Assembly: GCA_003280345.1 (NCBI GenBank)
Contig: QCFB01000008.1
Coordinates: 1 to 64,000 of the forward strand
Reading direction: 5' to 3'
From: Prochlorococcus sp. AG-363-A16
GTDB taxonomy: Bacteria; Cyanobacteriota; Cyanobacteriia; PCC-6307; Cyanobiaceae
Length of the DNA stretch: 64,000 nucleotides
The notes under the pieces are model-generated. The model was not told the origin of the DNA. It searched no databases and was given only the letters and a program-made list of their open reading frames with translations. The position numbers and the translations under genes are program-made. Of the stretch, positions 18,006-26,471 are shown piece by piece. Position 1 is the stretch's first letter; every line of letters begins with the position of its first letter.

Positions 18006-19240
18006 TATTTTATCCTTGCCAAAAGATTATTTATGTCAAACCAACGACTTGCATCCACATGGAAATTATTAAGTATTTCTTGGCAATATGCTTTCAAAAG
18101 TAGAGATGTAGCAGTCTCAGCCTTTATTCCTCTACTTTGAAGGTAGAACAACTCTTCTTCCTGAAGATTACTAATAGTTGCGCCGTGGGTACACCTCACA
18201 TCATCTGCAACGATCTCTAGCTCTGGCTTTGTGTCAATACGTGCTCGATTGGAGAGCAATAAGTTCCGACTTAATTGAGCAGCATTTGTTTTTTGAGCAA
18301 TTTGAGGGACATTAATCTCTCCATTAAAGATACAGTGAGAACTTTCACTTGCAGCTGTCTTTTGCAATTGCTCTAATTGCCCTTCAGGACCATTAAACTG
18401 AACAGATGAATGAGTTGCTAATTGTTGTTTTCCATTAGATATTTGAAGCCCTTTCAGCTTTGTTTTTGCTTTACCATTTAATTGATTTATTCGAGGCTCT
18501 AATCTGCTTAGTGCCCAGCCATGTTGCAGTGCAGCAAATGAATAGTTACTTCCATTCATTTGGTTAACTGCAATCTGGGCTAATAAACTGGCTTGTCCAC
18601 CTCCAAGGGCGATGAAATTATGTTGGAGCTCAGCATCTTGACCAACTTCTATATCTATTAGATGACTTTGAGCGGAATTTTCCGAGCCACTAACAACCTG
18701 TAGCAAATCCAACTTTGTATTTTTTTCTAATAGTAGAATAACTCTTGTTGGAGAGAAAAAACCTGCTTGAGAAGGTATTACTAACTCTAGCGGTGGTAGT
18801 TCTTTACCTTCGATTTTTAAAGCAAGTATTTGTTCAGTAGATGCATGATTAAGTGCTATTGTCCAATTTTCATTTATTGAATCATATAACTTTGATTGAT
18901 CAAGTTTTTCTTGAAGTTCTTTGGAGCTGAGTACTTTAAAACCAGTAGGTAGATTAGTAGATTCAAGTGGATTTTTTAATGGGTCGATGATAATTTGTAC
19001 AATATTATTAGGAGCTTTTACAAATGATTCGTTGGTTTTGATCTTTAGTTCATTATCTTTTGCAGAGATAGGTAAATTAAGAATTTCCTTGAGTCGATTT
19101 AGGTCTGTAAGTCTCCAAGCTTCCAGTTCATGAGTTGGCAAGCCAAAGTTCATTAATGCCTGGCGACTTATACGCTGGCACTTCTCAAGTACTCCATCCG
19201 GTGGGGGCAAATATTCCACCCATTGGCGGCATGCCGCCAT
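18005..19240 (-). CDS. sufD: Fe-S assembly scaffold protein SufD
   Basis: SufD partners with SufB and SufC to form the Fe-S scaffold. The C-terminal domain resembles SufB, with DDVRCTHGATISNL and [14 protein letters not shown] (the shared beta-helix core and its end). The N-terminal part is more divergent, as usual. It is 411 residues. ATG at 19240 lies 2 bases after the sufC stop and the gene overlaps sufS, so these are co-transcribed. Confidence is high because of position and the C-terminal motifs. Confidence 0.95.
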   Translation of the reverse strand: MAACRQWVEYLPPPDGVLEKCQRISRQALMNFGLPTHELEAWRLTDLNRLKEILNLPISAKDNELKIKTNESFVKAPNNIVQIIIDPLKNPLESTNLPTGFKVLSSKELQEKLDQSKLYDSINENWTIALNHASTEQILALKIEGKELPPLELVIPSQAGFFSPTRVILLLEKNTKLDLLQVVSGSENSAQSHLIDIEVGQDAELQHNFIALGGGQASLLAQIAVNQMNGSNYSFAALQHGWALSRLEPRINQLNGKAKTKLKGLQISNGKQQLATHSSVQFNGPEGQLEQLQKTAASESSHCIFNGEINVPQIAQKTNAAQLSRNLLLSNRARIDTKPELEIVADDVRCTHGATISNLQEEELFYLQSRGIKAETATSLLLKAYCQEILNNFHVDASRWFDINNLLARIK

Positions 19241-19242
19241 AG

Positions 19243-20058
19243 TTAATGGCCCTCCTTGCTTGTGACAGTTTGCTCGATCCAGTCATACCCAGATTGCTCT
19301 AATTCAATTGCAAGTTCTTTACCTCCAGTACGAAGAATTTTTCCTGAAGACATTACATGTACATAGTCAGGGATAATTTCATTGAGAAGGCGTTGGTAAT
19401 GAGTAATAAGAAGGGTTGCGGTACTAGGTTTGGAGAGTTGATTTACTCCAGAAGCAACAACTCTAAGTGCATCTATATCAAGCCCTGAGTCTGTTTCATC
19501 AAGTATTGCAATTATTGGTTCTAAAAGAGCCATTTGGAGTATTTCATTTCGCTTTTTCTCTCCTCCTGAAAAACCTTCGTTGACACTTCTCTCTAAAAAG
19601 TTTGGGTTCATTTGAACCATTTGCAGTCTAGTTTGTACAAGATCTTCAAACTCAAAAGTGTCTAGTTCTTCCTCTCCGGTTTGTTGTCTTCGGATATTGG
19701 TAGCTACACGAAGAAATTCAAGATTGCTTACACCTGGAATTTCTACTGGATATTGGAAACCTAGAAACACTCCAGTGCGTGCTCTTTCTTCTGGTTCCAT
19801 TGCAAGAAGATCTTTACCTTGAAAGCTCACTGAGCCTGAAGTGACTGTGTATGCAGGATGGCCAGCAATGACTTTTGAAAGAGTGCTTTTTCCACTACCA
19901 TTTCGCCCCATTACTGCATGTATTTCACCTGCCCGCACTTTCAGATTTACTCCTCGCAGGATCGGCTGATCCTCAACGCTTGCGTGAAGATTTGAAATCT
20001 CAAGAATAAGATTGGAGTCTGGGCGGATCACGTCAGAAGAAAAAAGATTTTTGGACAA
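19243..20058 (-). CDS. sufC: Fe-S assembly ATPase SufC
   Basis: An ABC-type ATPase that energises the SufBCD scaffold. Walker [10 protein letters not shown], signature [10 protein letters not shown], Walker [15 protein letters not shown] and the H-loop LITHYQRLL are all intact. It lacks membrane helices, as expected. It is about 271 residues from TTG at 20058. A GTG at 20031 is another possible start, and neither is settled by sequence. It lies 30 bp downstream of sufB. Confidence 0.97.
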   Translation of the reverse strand: MSKNLFSSDVIRPDSNLILEISNLHASVEDQPILRGVNLKVRAGEIHAVMGRNGSGKSTLSKVIAGHPAYTVTSGSVSFQGKDLLAMEPEERARTGVFLGFQYPVEIPGVSNLEFLRVATNIRRQQTGEEELDTFEFEDLVQTRLQMVQMNPNFLERSVNEGFSGGEKKRNEILQMALLEPIIAILDETDSGLDIDALRVVASGVNQLSKPSTATLLITHYQRLLNEIIPDYVHVMSSGKILRTGGKELAIELEQSGYDWIEQTVTSKEGH

Positions 20059-20088
20059 GCAAAATGCTGGGTTTTCATGAAGAACTTT

Positions 20089-21531
20089 TTAGCCCACGGA
20101 ACCCTCCAGTTTGAGGGCTAGCAGTTTGTCCGCTTCTGCAGCGAACTCCATTGGTAATTGGTTGAACACATCACGGCAGAAACCACTAACCATCATTGAA
20201 ACTGCTTCTTCAAAACCTATACCCCTACTTTGCAAATAGAAAAGCTGTTCTTCGGAAATTCTGCAGGTGCTTGCTTCATGTTCAATATTTGCCTGGGGCT
20301 GTTGTGAACGAATATATGGGTATGTATTTGCTGCTGCTTGGTCGCCTATCAACATGGAATCACATTGGCTGTAGTTTCTAGCTCCAAAAGCTTTAGGTCC
20401 TATCTGTACAAGTCCACGGTAACTATTACTAGAATTTCCTGCGCTAATACCTTTGCTAACAATTGTAGACCTTGTTTTAGGACCAATATGAATCATTTTG
20501 GTACCTGTATCAGCTTTTTGAAGATTGTTTGTAAGTGCTACAGAATAGAATTCTCCTACTGATTCTTCACCTTGAAGAATACAACTTGGATATTTCCATG
20601 TAATAGCAGATCCGGTCTCAACTTGGGACCAGCTAATTTTGCTTTTTTTACCCTTGCATTGTCCGCGCTTAGTTACAAAATTGTAGATGCCTCCAATACC
20701 TTTTTCATTGCCCGAATACCAGTTTTGTACAGTTGAATATTTGATTGAGGATTTCTCAAGGGCAACAAGCTCGACAACGGCAGCATGAAGCGTATTAGTA
20801 TCAAACATTGGTGCTGTACAGCCTTCTAGATAGCTAACACATGACTCCTCTTCTGCAATTATTAATGTCCGTTCGAATTGACCGGTGTCATTTGAATTAA
20901 TCCTGAAGTAAGAGGATAATTCCATGGGACATTCAACCCCTTTTGGGATAAAGACAAAAGAGCCATCACTGAAGACAGCAGAATTCAAAGCTGCAAAGAA
21001 ATTGTCATTAATTGGGACTACTGTGCCCAAATAACGTTCAATTAAATCAGGGTATTTATCTACTGCCTCGCTTATTGAACAAAAGACCACGCCATGCTCA
21101 GCGAGCTTCTCTTTATATGTAGTAGCTATTGAAACACTATCAAAGACAGCATCTACAGCAACATTTGACAAACGCTTTTGCTCGCTCAGTGGAATGCCAA
21201 GCTTATCAAATGTTTCTAGAAGCTTTGGATCTACCTCTTTTAAAGAGGATTTTTTTTGGTTATTTTTTGGTGCTGAAAAATAGACGACGTCTTGGTAATC
21301 TATTTTTTTGTAACCTAATTTAGCCCAATCTGGCTCTTTCATATTAAGCCATTGTTTATATGCTTTTAGTCGAAAATCTAATAAGAATTTTGGCTCCTTT
21401 TTTTTCGCAGATATTAATCGGACGATTTCTTCATTTATTCCTTTTGAAATCTTTTCGGTTTCTATTTCAGTAATAAAACCGTATTTATATGGCTTTGAAA
21501 CGAGGTCAATAACTTTATTTTGGTTGTTCAT
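20089..21531 (-). CDS. sufB: Fe-S assembly scaffold protein SufB
   Basis: The main scaffold on which Fe-S clusters are built. Diagnostic segments are [40 protein letters not shown] and the C-terminal [21 protein letters not shown]. Cysteines for the cluster and many conserved His and Glu residues are in place. The length of 480 fits. ATG at 21531 is used. A TTG at 21543 would add four residues. It is the first gene of the leftward operon sufB-C-D-S, with about 400 bp upstream that also serve sufR. Confidence 0.98.
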   Translation of the reverse strand: MNNQNKVIDLVSKPYKYGFITEIETEKISKGINEEIVRLISAKKKEPKFLLDFRLKAYKQWLNMKEPDWAKLGYKKIDYQDVVYFSAPKNNQKKSSLKEVDPKLLETFDKLGIPLSEQKRLSNVAVDAVFDSVSIATTYKEKLAEHGVVFCSISEAVDKYPDLIERYLGTVVPINDNFFAALNSAVFSDGSFVFIPKGVECPMELSSYFRINSNDTGQFERTLIIAEEESCVSYLEGCTAPMFDTNTLHAAVVELVALEKSSIKYSTVQNWYSGNEKGIGGIYNFVTKRGQCKGKKSKISWSQVETGSAITWKYPSCILQGEESVGEFYSVALTNNLQKADTGTKMIHIGPKTRSTIVSKGISAGNSSNSYRGLVQIGPKAFGARNYSQCDSMLIGDQAAANTYPYIRSQQPQANIEHEASTCRISEEQLFYLQSRGIGFEEAVSMMVSGFCRDVFNQLPMEFAAEADKLLALKLEGSVG

Positions 21532-21776
21532 AATTTTGATCAATTAATGATTTTAGAGCAGTTGAGGAGTTTCTGCTGAGTTGGCTTTTGATGGAATATC
21601 AAGTTTGTTGTTCATTAGAAGTCATTGCAAGTCTGTTGACTTTCATCTCTTTTGCTTCCTCAGGTTTTTGCATGAAGGGATGGTTCTCGAGATTAAGTTG
21701 GGGCTGACTGAATGCTTTGCTGAATGGTTTGGATTGAAATGAAAGCTCTGCAAAGGCTTTCTTCAGTCAAGGAATA

Positions 21777-21794
21777 CGAAACAAATTGGTTTCG
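21777..21794. promoter_or_regulatory. Candidate SufR operator, inverted repeat CGAAAC-N6-GTTTCG
   Basis: CGAAAC, AAATTG and GTTTCG form a perfect inverted repeat with a 6-nt spacer. The published SufR site in Synechocystis is CAAC-N6-GTTG, and this one keeps AAC-N6-GTT at its core. It lies between sufB and sufR, where a repressor would act on both. A second CGAAAC half-site is at 21823-21828. Its identity is an inference from position and partial match. Confidence 0.5.
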
Positions 21795-21802
21795 ATTCTA
21801 TA

Positions 21803-21812
21803 AGCCTAGGCT
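21803..21812. repeat. Palindrome AGCCTAGGCT in the suf regulatory region
   Basis: A perfect 10-bp palindrome, flanked by CTAT(A) and ATAG, which extend it to a near-perfect 19-bp structure with one bulged base. It lies between the inverted repeat at 21777-21794 and the CGAAAC at 21823-21828. It also overlaps TATAAG-like and TATAG-like sequences on the two strands that could serve as -10 elements. Confidence 0.35.
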
Positions 21813-21964
21813 ATAGCCCATACGAAACTATGACCTTGTTGTTTTGGCTTTGATGAGAGGTTCAAAACCAAGTCGAGTGTCCAAATTGAATAGTAATTTC
21901 GTTAAGTGCTGAGCTCCCTATTAAACTTATTAACTAAGGAGGGTTGTATTTCAACATAGGTCCA

Positions 21965-22621
21965 ATGACCTCAGAGGTACAAGAAACCACAAGAGAAGCT
22001 GTGCTTAGCTTGCTTCTTAAGAATGGAGAAAGCAGTGCTTCCAAGCTGGCTTCTTGTCTAGGTGTCTCAGTTCAAGCAATGCGAAGACATCTTCGAAGTC
22101 TCCAAGATGTCGGCTTAGTAAAGGCTAGTCAATCTTCTAAAGGCCCAGGCAGGCCGTCTAATTTGTGGGAATTAACAGTTCAAGGCCGTACTCGATTTAA
22201 TAGTTTTAATAGTGGGAGTCAGGATTTTGCTTTAGATCTTTTATCTGCAGTTGAAACAAATTTTCCTAAGGACAAGCTGGCTAATTTATTTGCCAAGCAA
22301 ACAATAACTAAGGCAAATCTTTATAATAAAAAGATTGGACCAGGAAGTATTAACACAAGACTGGCTAAATTTGTTGAATTGCGTAATCAAGAAGGTTACT
22401 TAGCAGAACTGCACCCTCAGCCAGATAATTCTGGATGGTATTTAAATGCTTTTCATTGCTCTATAAGCAGTATTGCTGAACAGTACCCTTTTGTTTGTGA
22501 TCAAGAGTTACAGCTCATTAATCATATTTTTCCTGACTGTGAGGTTAAACGTGTCCAATGGAGACTTGATGCCGGACACTCTTGTGGTTTTTATATAGCT
22601 CCAATTCAAGCTGATGGATAA
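21965..22621 (+). CDS. sufR: SufR, iron-sulfur-cluster-binding transcriptional repressor
   Basis: The N-terminal half is a winged helix (LLKNGESSASKLASCLGVSV, MRRHLRSLQDVGLV). The C-terminal half has four Cys with spacing CX12CX13CX14C, the same ligand pattern described for cyanobacterial SufR, which binds a 4Fe-4S cluster and represses the suf genes when clusters are sufficient. It is divergent from sufB. ATG at 21965 is my start. A TTG at 21944 would add seven residues but directly abuts a GGAGGG run, which is too close to act as a ribosome site. Confidence 0.95.
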   Translation: MTSEVQETTREAVLSLLLKNGESSASKLASCLGVSVQAMRRHLRSLQDVGLVKASQSSKGPGRPSNLWELTVQGRTRFNSFNSGSQDFALDLLSAVETNFPKDKLANLFAKQTITKANLYNKKIGPGSINTRLAKFVELRNQEGYLAELHPQPDNSGWYLNAFHCSISSIAEQYPFVCDQELQLINHIFPDCEVKRVQWRLDAGHSCGFYIAPIQADG

Positions 22622-22997
22622 GCAGCAAAGTTTTCCTCAGAGTCCATTGTGTATGGAAGACATTGAAAGGATTGAAGGCACAGGTCTATCAATCCTTGAG
22701 CGCCACCACTTGCGTTTACTTGCTCATTGTCTTGAGTGCTTTAAAGAAATGGCTAATGAGTCTTCTTTGGGTTCATTGCCTCAAGAGAAAGATCGGTTGA
22801 GATGGTGCTTGGAGCAGCCGAGCTTGGAAAATGATCAAGCTTTCATTTCGCTTCTTTTAGAACAATTTGCTGTCGCAGGAAGGCAGTTGGAGAAAGTCGC
22901 AGCCTTAATTGAGATTCCTCCCCTTGAGCTAACACTTGAGGATCTGATTCGAATTACCATTCAGCGAGAAACGAGGGAGCGAATAGGGAGCGAATGA
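22614..22997 (+). CDS. Conserved hypothetical protein downstream of sufR
   Basis: A 127-residue protein with no recognisable domain. It is acidic, largely helical and has Cys at positions in PLCMED, HCLECFKEM and RWCLEQ. ATG at 22614 overlaps the end of sufR by 8 bp, so it is likely translationally coupled to it. The context suggests a link with Fe-S control, but that is inference. Comparable genes sit after sufR in related cyanobacteria to my knowledge; I cannot confirm it here. Confidence 0.7.
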   Translation: MDKQQSFPQSPLCMEDIERIEGTGLSILERHHLRLLAHCLECFKEMANESSLGSLPQEKDRLRWCLEQPSLENDQAFISLLLEQFAVAGRQLEKVAALIEIPPLELTLEDLIRITIQRETRERIGSE

Positions 22998-23054
22998 ATC
23001 CTTGTATTTTCGATCAGTAGTTTTGAGACGGATTCGAGAAAAGTGGCGGTTTTT

Positions 23055-23069
23055 TGCGATCCCAAAGAA
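23055..23069 (+). repeat. Direct repeat copy 1, TGCGATCCCAAAGAA
   Basis: Consensus TGYGATCCCAARKAA. Copy 1 lies 205 bp upstream of copy 2 and differs from it by one base. Confidence 0.5.
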
Positions 23070-23259
23070 AAAATGATTTCTGCCAAATTTTTTGATTATC
23101 GCTTATTGACACTGATGCCTAAGAGCGAATTCCAGAAAACTGAAGGTCATGATTGATTCTTAGATGAAGCTTCAGAAGGCTTGTATGACAAGGGATTTAC
23201 GGAGAAAGTTGATAGATTGCCGGTTTCGCTGGGAGTCAGTGGATGCTGACCACATGTGA

Positions 23260-23274
23260 TGCGATCCCAAGGAA
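23260..23274 (+). repeat. Direct repeat copy 2, TGCGATCCCAAGGAA
   Basis: Second copy of the TGYGATCCCAARKAA element. It is 28 bp (start to start) from copy 3. Confidence 0.5.
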
Positions 23275-23287
23275 TAGTGAATACTTA

Positions 23288-23302
23288 TGTGATCCCAAAT
23301 AA
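23288..23302 (+). repeat. Direct repeat copy 3, TGTGATCCCAAATAA
   Basis: Third copy of the element. It ends 18 bases before the GTG start of the DUF4912 gene. Confidence 0.5.
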
Positions 23303-23320
23303 AAACGGAGATTTTTAGGT

Positions 23321-24439
23321 GTGACCAAAGACCAAGATTCATTGTCGCGCTTAACTCTCCGTCAGCTTCGCCATGAGGCTAGTGATTTAGGAGTCCCGTT
23401 ATATAGCCGAAAAAGCAAGGCAGCTCTTGTGAAGGAGATTTCTCTATATAAGAAAAAGAAGGAAGAGAAGGAAAAGCAGGAAAAGCAGGCAAAGCAGTTT
23501 GTGCCTTTTTGGAGAGCTCCAGAAAAATCCCAATCTGACTTCAATTCTGAATCTCCTGCCAAAAATTCTTCAAGAGTTGTTTTTCTCCCTAGAGACCCAA
23601 AATGGGCTTATGTATTTTGGGAAATATCTGAATCTGATCGAGAGAAGGCACTGGCTAAAGGTGCAAGTAAATTGTGTTTACGCCTTGCCGATGTGACAGG
23701 CCTTGATGATGGAACAGCTAATAAACAAATTCTTCAAGAAGTACCTGTAGATAGCCATAGCACGGAATGGTATTTGCCAATACCCATGAGTGATAGAGAC
23801 TATCGAATTGAAATTGGTTACCGTTATAAGAATCTATGGACTTCTTTGGCCTTTTCCTCTGTTGCTCGAGTGCCTTCGCTTTATCCAAGTGATCAGATTC
23901 TTGATCAGTTTGTTCCATTTAGCTTGGAAGCCCCTTCTTCTGGCGATAGCTCTGTTTTAAGCACGAATGTTGTGACTGAAACTAAAGACACTGGACTTCA
24001 TGAGCGTCTTTATCAAACAGCAACAAAACATATCCGTAGTACTCGTATAGGTTCTGAGGAATTTCATGAACATGGATTAACACATAGTGGATTGAATGAT
24101 TCAGGTTCTGGTTTATGGGCTAGTGGTAGAAATGAATCTGGTTTAGGTGGGATCGCACCTGATAAAAGTTCTTTTTGGTTGGTAGCTGATGCAGAACTCA
24201 TTCTTTATGGTTCAACGGATCCATCAGCTAAGTTGACTATTGGTGGTGAAGATGTGCCTCTCTCTAGTGATGGTACATTTCGTTTGCAAGTTCCTTTTCG
24301 AGATGGAATTCAGAATTATCCGATCAAAGCAGTTGATGCTGATAGAGGTCAAATGAGAAATATCACGATGAAGTTTGAGCGTATTACTCCAGTTGATAAT
24401 ACAAATCCAAGTGATCAAGCCAAGTCTGAATGGTTTTAA
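23321..24439 (+). CDS. DUF4912 protein with N-terminal Rho/SAP-like domain
   Basis: Residues 8-45 (LTLRQLRHEASDLGVPLYSR) match the Rho-termination N-terminal/SAP-like helical module, followed by a Lys/Glu-rich linker. From about residue 85 the DUF4912 domain begins (RDPKWAYVFWEISESDREKA), found in cyanobacteria and clostridia, of unknown function. The C-terminal part (LFLYGSTDPSAKLTIGG-like region) may be an Ig-like fold. 372 residues, GTG start at 23321. The upstream repeats suggest regulation. Confidence 0.88.
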   Translation: MTKDQDSLSRLTLRQLRHEASDLGVPLYSRKSKAALVKEISLYKKKKEEKEKQEKQAKQFVPFWRAPEKSQSDFNSESPAKNSSRVVFLPRDPKWAYVFWEISESDREKALAKGASKLCLRLADVTGLDDGTANKQILQEVPVDSHSTEWYLPIPMSDRDYRIEIGYRYKNLWTSLAFSSVARVPSLYPSDQILDQFVPFSLEAPSSGDSSVLSTNVVTETKDTGLHERLYQTATKHIRSTRIGSEEFHEHGLTHSGLNDSGSGLWASGRNESGLGGIAPDKSSFWLVADAELILYGSTDPSAKLTIGGEDVPLSSDGTFRLQVPFRDGIQNYPIKAVDADRGQMRNITMKFERITPVDNTNPSDQAKSEWF

Positions 24440-24459
24440 CCTCACTCTCTTGATTAACA

Positions 24460-24630
24460 ATGTTGCGTTGGTTTGTTTCAGTTACACCCTTGGCAGGGGC
24501 AATTATTTTCCCACTAGTTGTGCCATATACAATTTCTAGATTAGGAATTGCTCCTGGGGTGATAACTGCAATTGTTTTAAGTATCCTGTGGTTTGTTGCA
24601 ATGCTTAGAACATCTGAAATGCCTCATTGA
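24460..24630 (+). CDS. Small membrane protein (56 residues), conserved type unknown
   Basis: MLRWFVSVTPLAGAIIFPLV begins a protein with two hydrophobic segments, the second being GVITAIVLSILWFVAML. ATG at 24460 follows the DUF4912 stop by 20 bases, so it may be co-transcribed. It is too short for usual ORF filters, but the hydrophobic layout and clean frame support it. No family is recognised. Confidence 0.6.
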   Translation: MLRWFVSVTPLAGAIIFPLVVPYTISRLGIAPGVITAIVLSILWFVAMLRTSEMPH

Positions 24631-24723
24631 AATTAGATAATGCAAATTTTATTTTGCTAATTGCATTGTTTTTATTTCCTTTTGATTAATGTCTAGCAAC
24701 TCTGATTTTTAGAGCTTAAGCAG

Positions 24724-26349
24724 ATGCAGGTTTTACTTTCAACTTCATTTACTGATCAGAAGCCTGGAACCTCAGGTCTACGTAAGAGTAGTAAGCAGTT
24801 TGAAGAAACTCATTATTTAGAAAGCTTTATAGAAGCTATTTTCCGAACATTGCCCGGAGTTGAAGGAGGTGTTTTGGTTTTAGGTGGCGATGGTAGATAT
24901 GGAAATCGGAGAGCAATTGATTTAATTCTTCGTATGGGTGCAGCTCATGGATTGAGCAAGGTGATTACTACAGTTGATGGCATCCTTTCAACACCAGCTG
25001 CATCTCATCTTATTCGTATAAATCAAGCTATAGGAGGCATAATCCTTTCGGCTAGTCATAACTCAGGTGGCCCAGATGGTGACTTTGGTGTCAAGGTTAA
25101 CGGAGCCAACGGAGGACCAGCCCCTGAAGCGGTTACAGATGCAATTTATTCATGCACATTAAATCTGGATAAATACAAGATAATTGAAAATTCCTCTATA
25201 TCACTCAAAAATCCAGGCCAGCATTACATCGGAGATATGTCTGTAGAAGTAATTGATGGTGTTTCAGATTACTTATCTTTAATGCAAAAACTTTTTGACT
25301 TTGATCGCATTAGTGAATACATAAGGAATGATTTCCCGATTGCTTTTGATGCCCTAAATGCTGTAACTGGACCTTATGCCATAGATCTTTTCGAAAAACT
25401 GCTTGGTGCACCTATTGGCACTGTTCGCAATGGAGTGCCGCTAGAGGATTTCGGTGGTTGTCACCCTGATCCAAACCTTACCTATGCAAAAGAATTAGCT
25501 GATTTGCTACTTCAAGGCAATAGTCATTGTTTTGGAGCTGCGTGTGACGGAGATGGAGATCGCAATATGATTTTGGGTAAAGGTTGTTTTGTAAATCCAA
25601 GTGATAGCCTTGCAGTTATCGCAGCAAATGCAAATTGTGCGCCAGCATATGCCGATGGTTTATTAGGCGTTGCTCGTTCTATGCCTACAAGTGCAGCGGT
25701 TGATGTTGTCGCACAAGACCTAGGTATTCCTTGTTTTGAAACACCAACTGGTTGGAAATTCTTTGGAAACCTGTTGGATGCAGGACAAATTACTCTTTGC
25801 GGAGAGGAAAGCTTTGGTACTGGTAGTAATCATATAAGAGAAAAAGATGGTCTCTGGGCTGTTCTTTTTTGGCTGCAGATACTTGCTCAAAAGCAATTAT
25901 CAGTAGCTGAAATAATGTCACAACACTGGAGTTATTATGGAAGACATTATTATTCTCGCCATGATTATGAGGCTATTTCTAATGATATAGCTAGTCAACT
26001 TTATAATAGAGTCGAATTAATGCTTCCTTCACTAGTTGACAAATCTTTTGCTGGCTCATTCATAACTTGTGCTGATAATTTTAGTTATCATGACCCTGTT
26101 GATGGATCTTTGACTAGTGCACAGGGTTTGCGGATTTTGTTAGATGATGGGAGCAGAGTCATGTTACGTCTTTCTGGAACAGGTACTAAAGGAGCAACTC
26201 TAAGAGTTTATTTAGAAAGATATGTTTCTCAAAATGGTAATTTAAATCAAAATCCTCAGCAGGCTCTATCAGAATTGATTAGTGCGATTGATTCGATGGC
26301 GGAGATTAGTAAACGTACTGGAATGTCAACACCAACTGTAATTACTTAA
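24724..26349 (+). CDS. pgm: Phosphoglucomutase (alpha-D-glucose)
   Basis: It interconverts glucose-1-phosphate and glucose-6-phosphate, linking glycogen and sugar-nucleotide synthesis with central metabolism. Motifs are in order: substrate loop QKPGTSGLRK, active phosphoserine loop ASHNSGGPDGDFGVK, metal loop CDGDGDRNM, sugar-binding GEESFGTGSNHIREKDG and the phosphate-binding RLSGTGTKGATLRVY. The length of 541 matches the alpha-PGM subgroup. ATG at 24724 sits shortly before the first conserved strand. Confidence 0.97.
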   Translation: MQVLLSTSFTDQKPGTSGLRKSSKQFEETHYLESFIEAIFRTLPGVEGGVLVLGGDGRYGNRRAIDLILRMGAAHGLSKVITTVDGILSTPAASHLIRINQAIGGIILSASHNSGGPDGDFGVKVNGANGGPAPEAVTDAIYSCTLNLDKYKIIENSSISLKNPGQHYIGDMSVEVIDGVSDYLSLMQKLFDFDRISEYIRNDFPIAFDALNAVTGPYAIDLFEKLLGAPIGTVRNGVPLEDFGGCHPDPNLTYAKELADLLLQGNSHCFGAACDGDGDRNMILGKGCFVNPSDSLAVIAANANCAPAYADGLLGVARSMPTSAAVDVVAQDLGIPCFETPTGWKFFGNLLDAGQITLCGEESFGTGSNHIREKDGLWAVLFWLQILAQKQLSVAEIMSQHWSYYGRHYYSRHDYEAISNDIASQLYNRVELMLPSLVDKSFAGSFITCADNFSYHDPVDGSLTSAQGLRILLDDGSRVMLRLSGTGTKGATLRVYLERYVSQNGNLNQNPQQALSELISAIDSMAEISKRTGMSTPTVIT

Positions 26350-26471
26350 TATCAATTATATCTATGATTGATTAACTTACCCTTCTTTATTTTTGGGAAA
26401 ATATTTGACATTATGCAAATCAGGTTTCGATCGTTAAAGTTTTCGCAAATGCAACTCTTAATTGAGCGAGA

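Larger units (their letters stand above)
21532..21964. other. Divergent regulatory region between sufB and sufR
   Basis: No gene fits here. The region holds the inverted repeat at 21777-21794, a 10-bp palindrome at 21803-21812 and a repeat of CGAAAC at 21823-21828, all close to the middle. About 230 bp between sufB and these elements would be the leader of the suf mRNA, with no coding frame that I can support. AAGGAGGG at 21936-21943 is far from the likely sufR start (ATG 21965). Confidence 0.6.
22998..23320. other. Gap of 323 bp before the DUF4912 gene carrying three 15-bp direct repeats
   Basis: No gene is visible. The notable content is a 15-bp direct repeat in three copies (23055-23069, 23260-23274, 23288-23302). 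The last two are 28 bp apart and close to the DUF4912 start codon, so a binding or processing site is possible. The rest has nothing I can support. Confidence 0.5.
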
